Source: SP5GCR1 sp965199685 (GTDB taxonomy: Bacteria > Pseudomonadota > Gammaproteobacteria > Poriferisulfidales > Oxydemutatoraceae). Taken from it: 64,000 nt of DNA. A program made the translations under genes and the position numbers. The stretch is from positions 930,001-994,000 of the forward strand of contig OZ241323.1 in assembly GCA_965199685.1 (NCBI GenBank), in the 5' to 3' direction. The notes beneath the pieces are model-generated. The model did not search any database. It had not been told where the DNA came from and saw only the letters and a list, made by a program, of their open reading frames with translations. Of the stretch, positions 42,815 to 51,528 are shown piece after piece; the first letter of the stretch is position 1; the number at the start of each line of letters is the position of its first letter.

Positions 42815-43954
42815 GTGCTACAACAAAAAGGAAAATACATATACTTCACCTATAGTATCTATGGCGGTTTGGATGACCAAATCGCTATGCTGGAATTGAT
42901 GATAACAGCAGCATTATCCTTGCAAAGAATTCTTATAGTCAAAGATACCGAAACTGCTTCACAGCATAGAACAAGCAAGAGATATGTCCCTTTTGATTGG
43001 TCTCGTTATTTTGATTTAGCGCAAACAAAAATAGCAAAGATAATGGCTAACGGAAGTATCAAGGAAATCGAATCTACTTTTTGTTGGGTGCATGAAAAAG
43101 ATTTTGATTTCGAGGGGCACGCCCCGGAACAGATAAAACATATAAATGGTGATCAATTATACAATCCGGAAAACGAACACTACTCAGTGCTTTGCGTTTC
43201 AAAGATCACATTAGCAAGGACTGAAAAAAACATAGCGACTCTGAAAGCTCAAGGTATAACCATTTCTTGGCTCTCCGATCTTTTATACAAGGCGGTCTAT
43301 CATGTATCGTTATCGCCCTCCTCTAGAGTAAATGAACTAAGCGATATAGTGCTGAACCAATTCGGCACCGATAGGCAAAGTAGCAACTATATCCAGACGA
43401 CCGTAAGTGTCAAGACTAGACTTAAAAGATACGACTTCCAATTCAACTACTATATCTGTATGCATATAAGGGGCCAAGACAGGGCATTACTTGATAAAGA
43501 CCATTATCATGCAATGCAAAAAAAACAGATAGAGTATATCGTTAAAATGGTTAGCAATATACATCGCAATATACCTATTTATATCATGTCGGATATAGCG
43601 GTGGGTTATTTTGATTTTCTGAAACCTAAATACAAAATATATACTTACCAAGATTTCCCTATCTTAAAAGAGCTTTTTGCCTCAAAAGAAAAGCCTGTAG
43701 ATCATAATTTACTCTATGCTGTAGAAAAAAATATTATGAAATACGCTATGGTTAAAATTTTACCGCCCGGTAGAAATAGACTAATGTTTGATACTGGTGC
43801 TCGTTATGAAATTCCATCACATATAAGCCAGTCTTTTGATGCTTCCCGCAAAAAACGTACGATGAAGTTTCGGGCTATATCGTATATGAACGTATTAGAT
43901 AAAATAATCTTAAAACTGAAGGGTAGACTGCGCAGATATAAAACCACTAAATAG
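42815..43954 (+). CDS. Fucosyltransferase-like (O-FucT/NodZ superfamily) protein
   Basis: 379 residues from a GTG start. The order of motifs fits the GDP-fucose-dependent fold: a Gly-rich N-terminal segment (IYGGLDDQIAMLELMITAALSL, in place of the usual GGxGNQ), a motif-I-like HIRGQD (His217, Arg219, Asp222) after a beta strand, IYIMSDI, and a C-terminal AMVKILPPGRNRL...FDTGARYEIP. The donor is presumably GDP-fucose, but sequence alone does not fix sugar or acceptor. manC (47043-48509), which makes the GDP-mannose that GDP-fucose is built from, lies 3 kb away; gmd/fcl genes are not in the window. A basic C-terminus (KLKGRLRRYKTTK) may touch membranes. It converges with lptE. Could instead be a more distant sugar transferase of unknown function. 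Confidence 0.5.
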   Translation: MLQQKGKYIYFTYSIYGGLDDQIAMLELMITAALSLQRILIVKDTETASQHRTSKRYVPFDWSRYFDLAQTKIAKIMANGSIKEIESTFCWVHEKDFDFEGHAPEQIKHINGDQLYNPENEHYSVLCVSKITLARTEKNIATLKAQGITISWLSDLLYKAVYHVSLSPSSRVNELSDIVLNQFGTDRQSSNYIQTTVSVKTRLKRYDFQFNYYICMHIRGQDRALLDKDHYHAMQKKQIEYIVKMVSNIHRNIPIYIMSDIAVGYFDFLKPKYKIYTYQDFPILKELFASKEKPVDHNLLYAVEKNIMKYAMVKILPPGRNRLMFDTGARYEIPSHISQSFDASRKKRTMKFRAISYMNVLDKIILKLKGRLRRYKTTK

Positions 43955-43965
43955 ATTGCAGTTAA

Positions 43966-44532
43966 TTAGTCGTTTTTGGTCAACACGCGAAGCCTAGCGA
44001 TTAATTTAGAACTCAGATCTTTGTTTAGAGATGCCAAAGCCCGCTTTTTTTCGTTTGCGCTAATAGATATATGCTCTGAGTAATAAGCATAGCTTGCCTC
44101 GGATTGTATAGATTGCATGGCGTATTTTTGCTGTGGTTTATCGGCATTCGTGACGACTTCAAAATCAACCTGAGCTATTAGCAAGTATTCACGCGCTTTT
44201 GCATCGTCGCCTATGGTGATTGCGTGTTGCTTAATTTTCTGGTTTTTTATGATGACTCCGGCCGTTGCTGATTGTGCTTCTACGACTTTCATTCCGTAGC
44301 CAAGCAAATCGCTTTTTAGCTGTATCCTAAATGCATCGTATCTGGGCACACCTTCTATAAAGATATTTTTCAATCTCGGAGAAAATAATTGTGCCTCATT
44401 GCCAGTGCCGCTTAGCCTATAACCACAACTTGCAATGAATATAGTCATAATCGCTACTGAGAATACCGTTATGATAAAACGAAGACGGTATTCGTCAACG
44501 GCACACAAAGTTGATAATTTTATCTTTGACAT
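43966..44532 (-). CDS. lptE: LPS-assembly lipoprotein LptE
   Basis: 188 residues from the ATG at 44532, chosen because it puts a signal peptide (RLRFIITVFSVAIMTIFIAS) right before a lipobox Cys (Cys36, IAS-CGYRLSG). The frame is open further upstream, deeper into leuS. LptE plugs and assembles the LptD outer-membrane barrel that inserts lipopolysaccharide. The CGYRLSG start, 'FIEGVPRYDAFRIQLKSDL' and weak overall conservation are typical. It follows leuS with a 38-nt overlap, the usual leuS-lptE order. holA, which commonly comes next, is not there. Confidence 0.85.
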   Translation of the reverse strand: MSKIKLSTLCAVDEYRLRFIITVFSVAIMTIFIASCGYRLSGTGNEAQLFSPRLKNIFIEGVPRYDAFRIQLKSDLLGYGMKVVEAQSATAGVIIKNQKIKQHAITIGDDAKAREYLLIAQVDFEVVTNADKPQQKYAMQSIQSEASYAYYSEHISISANEKKRALASLNKDLSSKLIARLRVLTKND

Positions 44533-47050
44533 AAATAACCTTAGATGTTGCCATCCCGTCCAAATGTTTTTTGATTTTAGCATCAGAGAGTGCTAATTCT
44601 TTTACGGTTGCCTCATTACTGTTACGCGCAATATTTAATTTTGCTCTTAACTTACCGTTGATTTGTACTACTACTTCACATCTATCAGTATGCAATAATT
44701 CTTTCTTATAATCAGGCCATCGGCAATCTATCAAAGGTGTGCTATGCCTTAAACGTTGCCATAAATGATGCATAATATGCGGTGTAATCGGAGATAGCAT
44801 TTTGATAATTGCCTCAAATGCTTCGCGTTTTAGGTTATACGCCTGCGGTGATGGATCATTGAATTTTGCCAATGCATTACTCAATTCCATGTTTGCGGCG
44901 ATTGCAGTATTGAAAGATTGACGTCTGTCGTAATCGTCACTCACTTTAGCGATTGTTTTATGAATTAGATGTTGCATTTTACTGAATTTTGCATCGTCTA
45001 CAACAGCTTCTGCCACAGGTTTGGTCTGCATGTGCAAATTAATTTGTTTCCACAGACGTTTCAGAAAGCGATGCGCACCCTCGACACCGGAATCCGACCA
45101 TTCCAGAGATTGGGTAGGTGGTGCGGCAAACATGATAAATAAGCGCACGGTATCGGCACCGTACTTTTCAATCAATCGATCGGGGTCTACGATATTGCCT
45201 TTAGATTTAGACATTTTCACTCCGTCTTTAAGCACCATACCTTGTGTTAGTAAGCGTTTGAATGGTTCGTTTTTAAGATCGTCGGGAATGTTTTCCAGTA
45301 ATCCTACATCTCTCATCAGGCGATGGAAAAAACGAGCATAAAGTAAGTGCAATATCGCATGTTCTATACCGCCTACATATTGGTCTACGGGCAACCAATA
45401 AGCCATCTCATCACTCAGCATTGCATCGTCGCAATCAGGACATGTGAAACGAGCATAGTACCAACTCGATTCTACGAAAGTATCAAAAGTATCGGTCTCA
45501 CGTTTGCTATAGGTATTGTCCAATTGATAAAATTCCGGTCTCTGGGATAACGGTAATATACTTTCAAGTACTTGTTCCTCAGATGCCTTCAATTTAGATT
45601 CTTTAGAATTTGGTACAAAATCATTTCTGAAGAATTTGATGGTTTCAGTCAACGATTCTTCTCCCTCTGTAATTGCTGACGGCAATAAAACCGGTAGTTC
45701 CTCATCATCGGTAGCTTTGATTTCATCGCTTATATATTCAATGGGTATAGGCACTCCCCAATATCTCTGCCGCGATATGCACCAATCCTTTAGGCGATAT
45801 TGCACATTCTCTTTTCCTTTATCCATGGCTTCTAGATCTTTTAATATTGCCTCAAAGGCTTGTTGGTAATCCATACCGTCGTATTTCCCGGAATTGCATA
45901 CGATACCGTAATCAGTAAAAGCTTCGTGTTCTAAGGGAGACATAGGGTCGTTGTCGGCAGCTTTAATGACCTGCTTTATCGGCAATCCATACTTTTTAGC
46001 AAACTCCCAGTCTCGCTGATCGTGTGCAGGTACCGACATAATTGCCCCAGAACCATACTCCATCAAAACAAAATTAGCACACCAAATCGGAAGCGATTCT
46101 CCGGTAATCGGGTGATTGGCCCTAATACCTGTATCCACACCCTTTTTCTCATAAGTCATGGCACTTGCCTCAGATATAGATCTATGGCGATTTTCGGCAG
46201 TCAATTCTTCAATTTCGGCACGATTATTCTCTGCCAAAAATATAACCGGATGTTCCGGCGCAACAGCTAAATAGCTGGCCCCCATCAAAGTATCCGGACG
46301 AGTCGTGAAAACATCCAGATGTCCGGGGTAATCGCTGAGATCAAAACGGATATTAATACCACGAGAACGACCAATCCAATTGCGTTGCATTTGCTTGACC
46401 TGCTCCGGCCAACCGTCTAATTCGTCCAATCCTTCCAAGAGTTCCTCGGCATAATCCTCTATTCTTAAATACCATTGAGGAATTTTTTTTCGTTCTACCA
46501 CGGCACCTGATCGCCAACCTTTGCCATCTATCACTTGTTCGTTGGCTAACACCGTTTGGTCTACAGGATCCCAATTTACCCAACCTTCTTTGCGATATGC
46601 GATTCCTTTTTCCAGAAGTTTAGTAAAGAACCATTGCTCCCAGCGATAATAGCCGGGATCACATGTTGCCAACTCTCTATCCCAATCATATGCTAGACCT
46701 AACCGTTTCAATTGATTACGCATGCGGGAGATATTATCGTGTGTCCAGTCAGCCGGCGAAGCTCCGCTTTGCTGTGCAGCGTTTTCGGCAGGTAAGCCGA
46801 ATGCATCCCAACCCATAGGTTGTAGAACATTTTTTCCGAGCATGCGCTGGTAGCGACTAATTGCATCGGCAATGGTGTAATTTCTGAGATGACCCATATG
46901 TAAGCGTCCGCTTGGATACGGAAACATCGCCAAACAGTAGAATTTTTCTCGCTTAGGATCTGCCTCTACATTAAAGCAGTGATTTTGGTTCCAAAATTTC
47001 TGGGCTTCGGTTTCTAATTTATTTGCATCATAAGGTTCTATGTCATTCAT
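44495..47050 (-). CDS. leuS: Leucyl-tRNA synthetase
   Basis: 851 residues from the ATG at 47050 (MNDIEPYD), which overlaps the end of manC by 8 nt (ATGAATGA). Class I signatures: HIGH as HMGH in FPYPSGRLHMGHLRNYT, and KMSKS in GVKMSKSKGNIVDP. The editing domain lies between, with TTRPDTLMGASYLAVAPEHP. The C-terminal anticodon-binding and LeuRS-specific domains are complete (VQINGKLRAKLNIA...). Full length; an essential gene. It sits downstream of lnt and manC and overlaps lptE. Confidence 0.95.
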   Translation of the reverse strand: MNDIEPYDANKLETEAQKFWNQNHCFNVEADPKREKFYCLAMFPYPSGRLHMGHLRNYTIADAISRYQRMLGKNVLQPMGWDAFGLPAENAAQQSGASPADWTHDNISRMRNQLKRLGLAYDWDRELATCDPGYYRWEQWFFTKLLEKGIAYRKEGWVNWDPVDQTVLANEQVIDGKGWRSGAVVERKKIPQWYLRIEDYAEELLEGLDELDGWPEQVKQMQRNWIGRSRGINIRFDLSDYPGHLDVFTTRPDTLMGASYLAVAPEHPVIFLAENNRAEIEELTAENRHRSISEASAMTYEKKGVDTGIRANHPITGESLPIWCANFVLMEYGSGAIMSVPAHDQRDWEFAKKYGLPIKQVIKAADNDPMSPLEHEAFTDYGIVCNSGKYDGMDYQQAFEAILKDLEAMDKGKENVQYRLKDWCISRQRYWGVPIPIEYISDEIKATDDEELPVLLPSAITEGEESLTETIKFFRNDFVPNSKESKLKASEEQVLESILPLSQRPEFYQLDNTYSKRETDTFDTFVESSWYYARFTCPDCDDAMLSDEMAYWLPVDQYVGGIEHAILHLLYARFFHRLMRDVGLLENIPDDLKNEPFKRLLTQGMVLKDGVKMSKSKGNIVDPDRLIEKYGADTVRLFIMFAAPPTQSLEWSDSGVEGAHRFLKRLWKQINLHMQTKPVAEAVVDDAKFSKMQHLIHKTIAKVSDDYDRRQSFNTAIAANMELSNALAKFNDPSPQAYNLKREAFEAIIKMLSPITPHIMHHLWQRLRHSTPLIDCRWPDYKKELLHTDRCEVVVQINGKLRAKLNIARNSNEATVKELALSDAKIKKHLDGMATSKVIYVKDKIINFVCR

Positions 47051-48509
47051 TGACGCGGCCATAGGTATCCTCATAACGTGTAATATCGTCTTCTCCTAAA
47101 TAATCACCGCATTGCACCTCTACCAAATGCAGTGCTTCGGTTGCGCTTTCGTTTTCTAATCTATGTTTTGCACCAATCGGAATATAAACCGATTGGTTGA
47201 CTTCCAAATCAAGCACTTTGTCGTTCAAAGTCACTTTGGCTTTTCCTTTGACAATGACCCAATGCTCGGCTCTGTGCCGATGACTTTGTAACGACAATTT
47301 GTGTCCCGGCTTGACGATAATTCGCTTGACTTGAAAATTTGGCCCTTGGTCTACCGATTCGTAAGATCCCCACGGACGATATACTTTTGCGTGTAGGTCG
47401 CTCTCAGTGTATCCATTCTCTCTGAGTTTATTGACCAGTTGTTTGATTTCTTGTCCGCGCGAGCGATCGGCAACGAGTATGGCATCTTTGGTTTCTGCGA
47501 TCAATTGATTTTTTATCCCTAAGCACGCAACCAGCCTGTTGCCGGCATAAACGATATTGTCTTTAGAATCTTCTATAACAGTATGCCCTTTTCCGCTTAC
47601 CGCGTTCTTGCCGCTGTCAATGTCCTGAGTTTCCGATAAAGCCTGCCATGTACCGAGGTCTGACCAGTGGACATCCAAGGGGCATAGACGGATATTATCA
47701 ACCTGCTCCATGATGCCATAATCTATAGATATATTAGGGCTTTGAGAAAAAGATTTAGAATCAGGGTTAACGATATAATAGTCATCTATGATTGCTTGCT
47801 TACCTTCGGATAATGCTTTTTCTCCGGCATTGTAAATATCCATCTGATGATGTTGTAGAGCCGATAAATAATGATCGGTTTTGATGAGAAAAATACCGCT
47901 ATTCCAGTAATACGAGCCAGTTTTGATATATTTTTCAGCATCTTCTAGTTGCGGTTTTTCTACAAATTTAAGGACACGAGCAAGCCGGTTTGATTGCGTT
48001 TCTTTGTTGCTTACTTTTGCTGTTTTATTTTCTACTTCTATATAACCATAACCAGTTTCAGGTCGCGTAGGTTGAATACCGAAAGTAATAAAATCATTTG
48101 CCGTTGCAGCGATTAATTCGTCATCTATATAATCGCTAAAACCCTCTTCTTTCATATAGTGATCTGAAGGTAGTATTAGCATAGCACTATCGCTAAACTG
48201 CGAGCGTAACCAGAAAGCTGCCAGTGCAATTGCCGGTGCGGTGTTATGCGATGCAGGTTCGGCAATAACGGTGCAATTTTTTATTCCTACTTCGTGCAGG
48301 TGTTCTAAAGCCATGAAACGATGCTCTTTGTTGCAAACCACAACCACATGCTCTGGATGCAAAGGCATAATTCGCTCAACCGTGAGAGTGAATAGGTTTT
48401 TATCATCAAATAACGGGATAAATTGTTTAGGATAATGATGACGAGACAGCGGCCATAAGCGAGTGCCGGCACCGCCACTTAAGATAATCGGTATACATTT
48501 TGTGTTCAT
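47043..48509 (-). CDS. manC: Mannose-1-phosphate guanylyltransferase / mannose-6-phosphate isomerase
   Basis: 488 residues from the ATG at 48509 (MNTKCIPIILSGG), 2 nt after the lnt stop; upstream in-frame codons belong to the lnt 3' end. The N-domain has the pyrophosphorylase signature ILSGGAGTRLWPLSRHHYPKQFI and FVEKPQLEDA. The C-terminal type II PMI cupin carries QSHRHRAEHWVIVKGKAKVT, with metal-binding His/Glu, preceded by YRPWGSYESVD. The bifunctional enzyme gives GDP-mannose for capsule, O-antigen or alginate-type polymers and as a precursor of GDP-fucose. Its place between lnt and leuS is unusual: those genes are normally neighbours of housekeeping genes, so manC looks inserted. Confidence 0.92.
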   Translation of the reverse strand: MNTKCIPIILSGGAGTRLWPLSRHHYPKQFIPLFDDKNLFTLTVERIMPLHPEHVVVVCNKEHRFMALEHLHEVGIKNCTVIAEPASHNTAPAIALAAFWLRSQFSDSAMLILPSDHYMKEEGFSDYIDDELIAATANDFITFGIQPTRPETGYGYIEVENKTAKVSNKETQSNRLARVLKFVEKPQLEDAEKYIKTGSYYWNSGIFLIKTDHYLSALQHHQMDIYNAGEKALSEGKQAIIDDYYIVNPDSKSFSQSPNISIDYGIMEQVDNIRLCPLDVHWSDLGTWQALSETQDIDSGKNAVSGKGHTVIEDSKDNIVYAGNRLVACLGIKNQLIAETKDAILVADRSRGQEIKQLVNKLRENGYTESDLHAKVYRPWGSYESVDQGPNFQVKRIIVKPGHKLSLQSHRHRAEHWVIVKGKAKVTLNDKVLDLEVNQSVYIPIGAKHRLENESATEALHLVEVQCGDYLGEDDITRYEDTYGRVNE

Positions 48510-48511
48510 AG

Positions 48512-50008
48512 TTATAGTTTCTTCTCTGTTTTTTTCGTATGTAAATTGAAAAAGTAGGCAATAAGCAACGAGGCGACAATCAAAATCAGTATCGGGATGT
48601 TGCGCCATTGTGCATAAGGTGTAAGCCCGGTTCTCATTGTGATATCGTGACTAATCGTTCCTATTTCAAATAATTCACTGTATTCTATGATGCGCCCTTG
48701 ATGGTCTATTATCGCAGAAATACCAGTATTAGTGGCACGCACCATAAATCTTTCGCTTTCGGCAGCGCGTACGCGTGCCATTTGCAACATCTGATAAGGG
48801 GCTGAAGAATCACCAAACCACGAGTCGTTACTAATATTGATCAGAAAATCAGCCATCGGCAAGCTGTCGGCAATATCGCTTGCAAAAGCAACCTCATAGC
48901 AAATAGAAACACCTGCAGTGTAATCCGATACATCCAGAGTTGGTTGCATATTTGCCGAATGTAGGTCCGACATAGGAATTATAATCCACTTGGAAAACAC
49001 TTCAAAAACTGCTCGCATCGGGATGTATTCACCAAAAGGTACTAATCTTCGTTTATGATAAAAACGATTGTCGTTGATATTCATCAGGCTATTATAACGC
49101 TTGCCCTGCTCTTTATCTCGGTAAAAAATACCGGTCATTAGAATGATGTCATATTCATCGAATTGCCTGCGCATAGATGCAAGTTGTTTATTAAACATAT
49201 CAGCATAAATCGGAATTGCCGTTTCCGGCCATAAAATCAAGTCACTATTCATTTGCTGTGCGCTTAGGTTCAAATATTGGGTCATCAACTTTTCAAAATA
49301 AGGTTTGTCAAACTTTAATTTTTGAGGGATATTTGCTTGTATAACTGATGTTTTTAAGCTATCGGCGGTCGCTTGTGTCCATTCTATAGTCTGTAATGCT
49401 GTGGTTGCCGATAAAAACACAACTAGAGACGAAGTTAATATTATTTTTCCACGACTTTTCAGTTTGAAAAAATAAACAACGCTTCCTGCACAAATCACCA
49501 TCAACACACTACCGCCCAAGATACCGAATATTGGAAAAATACCTCGCCACGGTGAATCTATTAAGGCTTGTCCTAATAAATTCCATGGGAACCCGACAAA
49601 CAATACACTTCGTCCCCATTCCATTGCAATCCATAATGCAGGGAATATCAGCAAGTAAATGCATAGTTCATGATAACGACGACAATAAGACATTAAGGTT
49701 GCGAGTAAGGCAAAAAACAAAGATAGAATAGCGGCGAGCAAAACTGCTGATAATGCGGCAAGAAATACCGGAGCCTGTCCGTAATCATGCAAACTATAAT
49801 AAATCCAATAACTGCTTCCCAATGAATAGCTAAAGCCGAACAAGTATCCGAGTTTGAACGCACGTTTAGGAGGATGCTTCAGCCAGCTGGGCAATACCAA
49901 AGCGAGTGCCAAAATAGCGATAGGATACCAAGACCAAGGGGCAAATGCCAAGATAATCAGAGCACCTGCACTGATATTCAAGATGGAACTATTAAATAAG
50001 TATTTCAT
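48512..50008 (-). CDS. lnt: Apolipoprotein N-acyltransferase
   Basis: 498 residues. N-terminal membrane domain of several helices, then a nitrilase-like periplasmic domain with the catalytic Glu in LILWPETAIP, a Lys region and Cys in AGVSICYEVAF; a last membrane helix and basic tail close it. It transfers the third acyl chain onto lipoproteins such as LptE and the CsgG-like protein. The ATG lies just 6 bp from the inverted-repeat end of a MITE-like element (50015-50199), which separates lnt from corC, and no Shine-Dalgarno site is visible. Translation may therefore be weak or depend on the element's RNA structure (inference). Confidence 0.92.
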   Translation of the reverse strand: MKYLFNSSILNISAGALIILAFAPWSWYPIAILALALVLPSWLKHPPKRAFKLGYLFGFSYSLGSSYWIYYSLHDYGQAPVFLAALSAVLLAAILSLFFALLATLMSYCRRYHELCIYLLIFPALWIAMEWGRSVLFVGFPWNLLGQALIDSPWRGIFPIFGILGGSVLMVICAGSVVYFFKLKSRGKIILTSSLVVFLSATTALQTIEWTQATADSLKTSVIQANIPQKLKFDKPYFEKLMTQYLNLSAQQMNSDLILWPETAIPIYADMFNKQLASMRRQFDEYDIILMTGIFYRDKEQGKRYNSLMNINDNRFYHKRRLVPFGEYIPMRAVFEVFSKWIIIPMSDLHSANMQPTLDVSDYTAGVSICYEVAFASDIADSLPMADFLINISNDSWFGDSSAPYQMLQMARVRAAESERFMVRATNTGISAIIDHQGRIIEYSELFEIGTISHDITMRTGLTPYAQWRNIPILILIVASLLIAYFFNLHTKKTEKKL

Positions 50009-50014
50009 ACACCG

Positions 50015-50199
50015 TAGAGGAGGACTAACATGGGATTGTTGAAAAATAGAACCGCCATTTGTTGCAGTAGCACAAATGGCGTGACTTTGTGCAGAACCTT
50101 TGCAACCACCCCGTCAGGCTTCGCCTGCCACCCCTCCAAAGGAGGGGAATGTACCAATGCAGATACTTTTTCAACAGTCTCATGTTAGCCCTCCCCTAC
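50015..50199. mobile_element. MITE-like element, copy 1 (185 bp)
   Basis: Left end GTAGAGGAGGACTAACATGG and the reverse complement of the right end (GTAGGGGAGGGCTAACATGA) continue into the shared TTGTTGAAAAA / CTGTTGAAAAA, giving about 35-bp terminal inverted repeats. The middle contains CCCCTCC-AAA-GGAGGGG and CAGGC-TTC-GCCTG hairpins. No coding capacity. It is homologous over its length, in opposite orientation, to 59118-59304. No clear target duplication is seen. It splits corC from lnt. Confidence 0.8.
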
Positions 50200-50232
50200 A
50201 CATGTCGGATACTTGTACCACTCCATATAGGA

Positions 50233-51045
50233 TTAATCTATACGCTTAACATCCAACAACTCAACTCTACGCGTATTCGCTTTGCTGACTTTGAGCAACA
50301 GACCTTCTACCTTGACACTCTCGTCGCGATTAGGGATATGCCCTAATTGTTCCATCACCATGCCGCCTATAGTCGTCTCTTTGGTGCAGACCTTGACCGT
50401 AAAGTAGCGATTGAAATAATCTATTGGTGTGAATGCTTTTACCGAATAACTTTGATTGCCGTGGTTATATATATAATGCTCGTGTTGTGCATCGTGCTCA
50501 TCGCTGATATCACCGACAATCTGCTCCAGCACATCTTCTATGGTCACCAAACCGCAAACTCCGCCGTATTCGTCAACCACAATCGCCATATGATGTCGGT
50601 TCTTACGAAATTCCGCTAGCAAAACATTCAAGCGTTTACTATCCGGTATGATTACTGGTTGCCTGATAATATCATCAAGGTTTAGCTTTTCCTGCCGATC
50701 TTTTAATGCTGGTAATAGATCTTTGGCAAGCAAAATACCTCTTATATCATCCAAATCGTCGTTGCTAACTGGAAATCGAGAGTGTCCGCTACTAATTACG
50801 GTATCCATGATATCTTCCAAATCGGATTTATAAGAGATGCATATCATTTTCGATCTAGGCACCATCACTTCTCGTACATGCATCTCACCGACACCAAATA
50901 TGCCCTTAATCATGGACAGCGTATTGGCATTCAATAAATGCTGCTGATCGGCTTGTTTTAATACTTCGATTGCGGTAGAAAAATCTCTGGATTTTTTAGC
51001 CCATAAATTTTTCAATAATGCGATATACGTCTCTATCTTATCCAT
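50233..51045 (-). CDS. corC: CorC (YbeX), CBS-pair Mg2+/Co2+ efflux-associated protein
   Basis: 270 residues, normal length. A short N-terminus leads to a CBS pair (VREVMVPRSKMICISYKSDLEDIMDTV... and VVDEYGGVCGLVTIEDVLEQIVGDI) and a C-terminal CorC_HlyC domain (YSVKAFTPIDYFNRYF). Soluble relative of yfjD (34157-35419). A strong ribosome site, AAGGAGGAG, precedes the ATG. It follows ybeY by 25 nt in the conserved ybeZ-ybeY-corC-lnt block; a MITE-like element lies between it and lnt. Confidence 0.92.
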   Translation of the reverse strand: MDKIETYIALLKNLWAKKSRDFSTAIEVLKQADQQHLLNANTLSMIKGIFGVGEMHVREVMVPRSKMICISYKSDLEDIMDTVISSGHSRFPVSNDDLDDIRGILLAKDLLPALKDRQEKLNLDDIIRQPVIIPDSKRLNVLLAEFRKNRHHMAIVVDEYGGVCGLVTIEDVLEQIVGDISDEHDAQHEHYIYNHGNQSYSVKAFTPIDYFNRYFTVKVCTKETTIGGMVMEQLGHIPNRDESVKVEGLLLKVSKANTRRVELLDVKRID

Positions 51046-51070
51046 AGCGATCTCCTCCTTGAACTTGCAA

Positions 51071-51526
51071 CTAATCGCACGACCAAGGGTCGGAAAAACC
51101 CAAATTAGTCATAATCTTGCTTTCCTGTGCTTGCATCTTAGCAGCCGAGATATCGTTATCGTGGCTGTAGCCTTGCAAATGCAAAAGCGCGTGTATAAAC
51201 AGATGTGCCCAATGCGAGAGTAGCGGTTTATTCTGCTCTTGCGCTTCTCGCTTGATAACTGAGGCAGTCATCAGTATGTCTCCCAGATAATTCTGTGCTT
51301 CCAGAACATGCGTCGTGAAAGGAAACGATAATACGTTCGTGGCATAATCTTTATGACGATATTGTCGGTTATAGCGTCTCCCCTCTGCATTGCCGACGAT
51401 ACGTACCCCGACTTCGGCAGATGAATTGATAACCGCTGCCGCCCAGTGCCTAAAGTTTTTGTTATCGGGAACTTCGGATGAGTCGCCAGCCTCTGCTTCG
51501 ATTTGGATGCTTACACGAGGCATCAT
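51071..51526 (-). CDS. ybeY: Endoribonuclease YbeY (rRNA maturation)
   Basis: 151 residues. The zinc motif H-x3-H-x5-H is seen as HLFIHALLHLQGYSHDND, a mild variant of the usual HGxLHLxGYDH (Ala for Gly in the first part, Ser for Asp before the last His). Upstream, NVLSFPF and LGDILM are family-typical. YbeY acts in 16S rRNA 3'-end processing and ribosome quality control. The start lies 2 nt after the ybeZ stop. Confidence 0.92.
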   Translation of the reverse strand: MMPRVSIQIEAEAGDSSEVPDNKNFRHWAAAVINSSAEVGVRIVGNAEGRRYNRQYRHKDYATNVLSFPFTTHVLEAQNYLGDILMTASVIKREAQEQNKPLLSHWAHLFIHALLHLQGYSHDNDISAAKMQAQESKIMTNLGFSDPWSCD

Positions 51527-51528
51527 GG

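Noticed and set aside
44533..44583. Longer LptE start at 44583
   Set aside because: It would add 17 residues of leuS-overlapping sequence ahead of the signal peptide; the ATG at 44532 places the lipobox Cys at residue 36.
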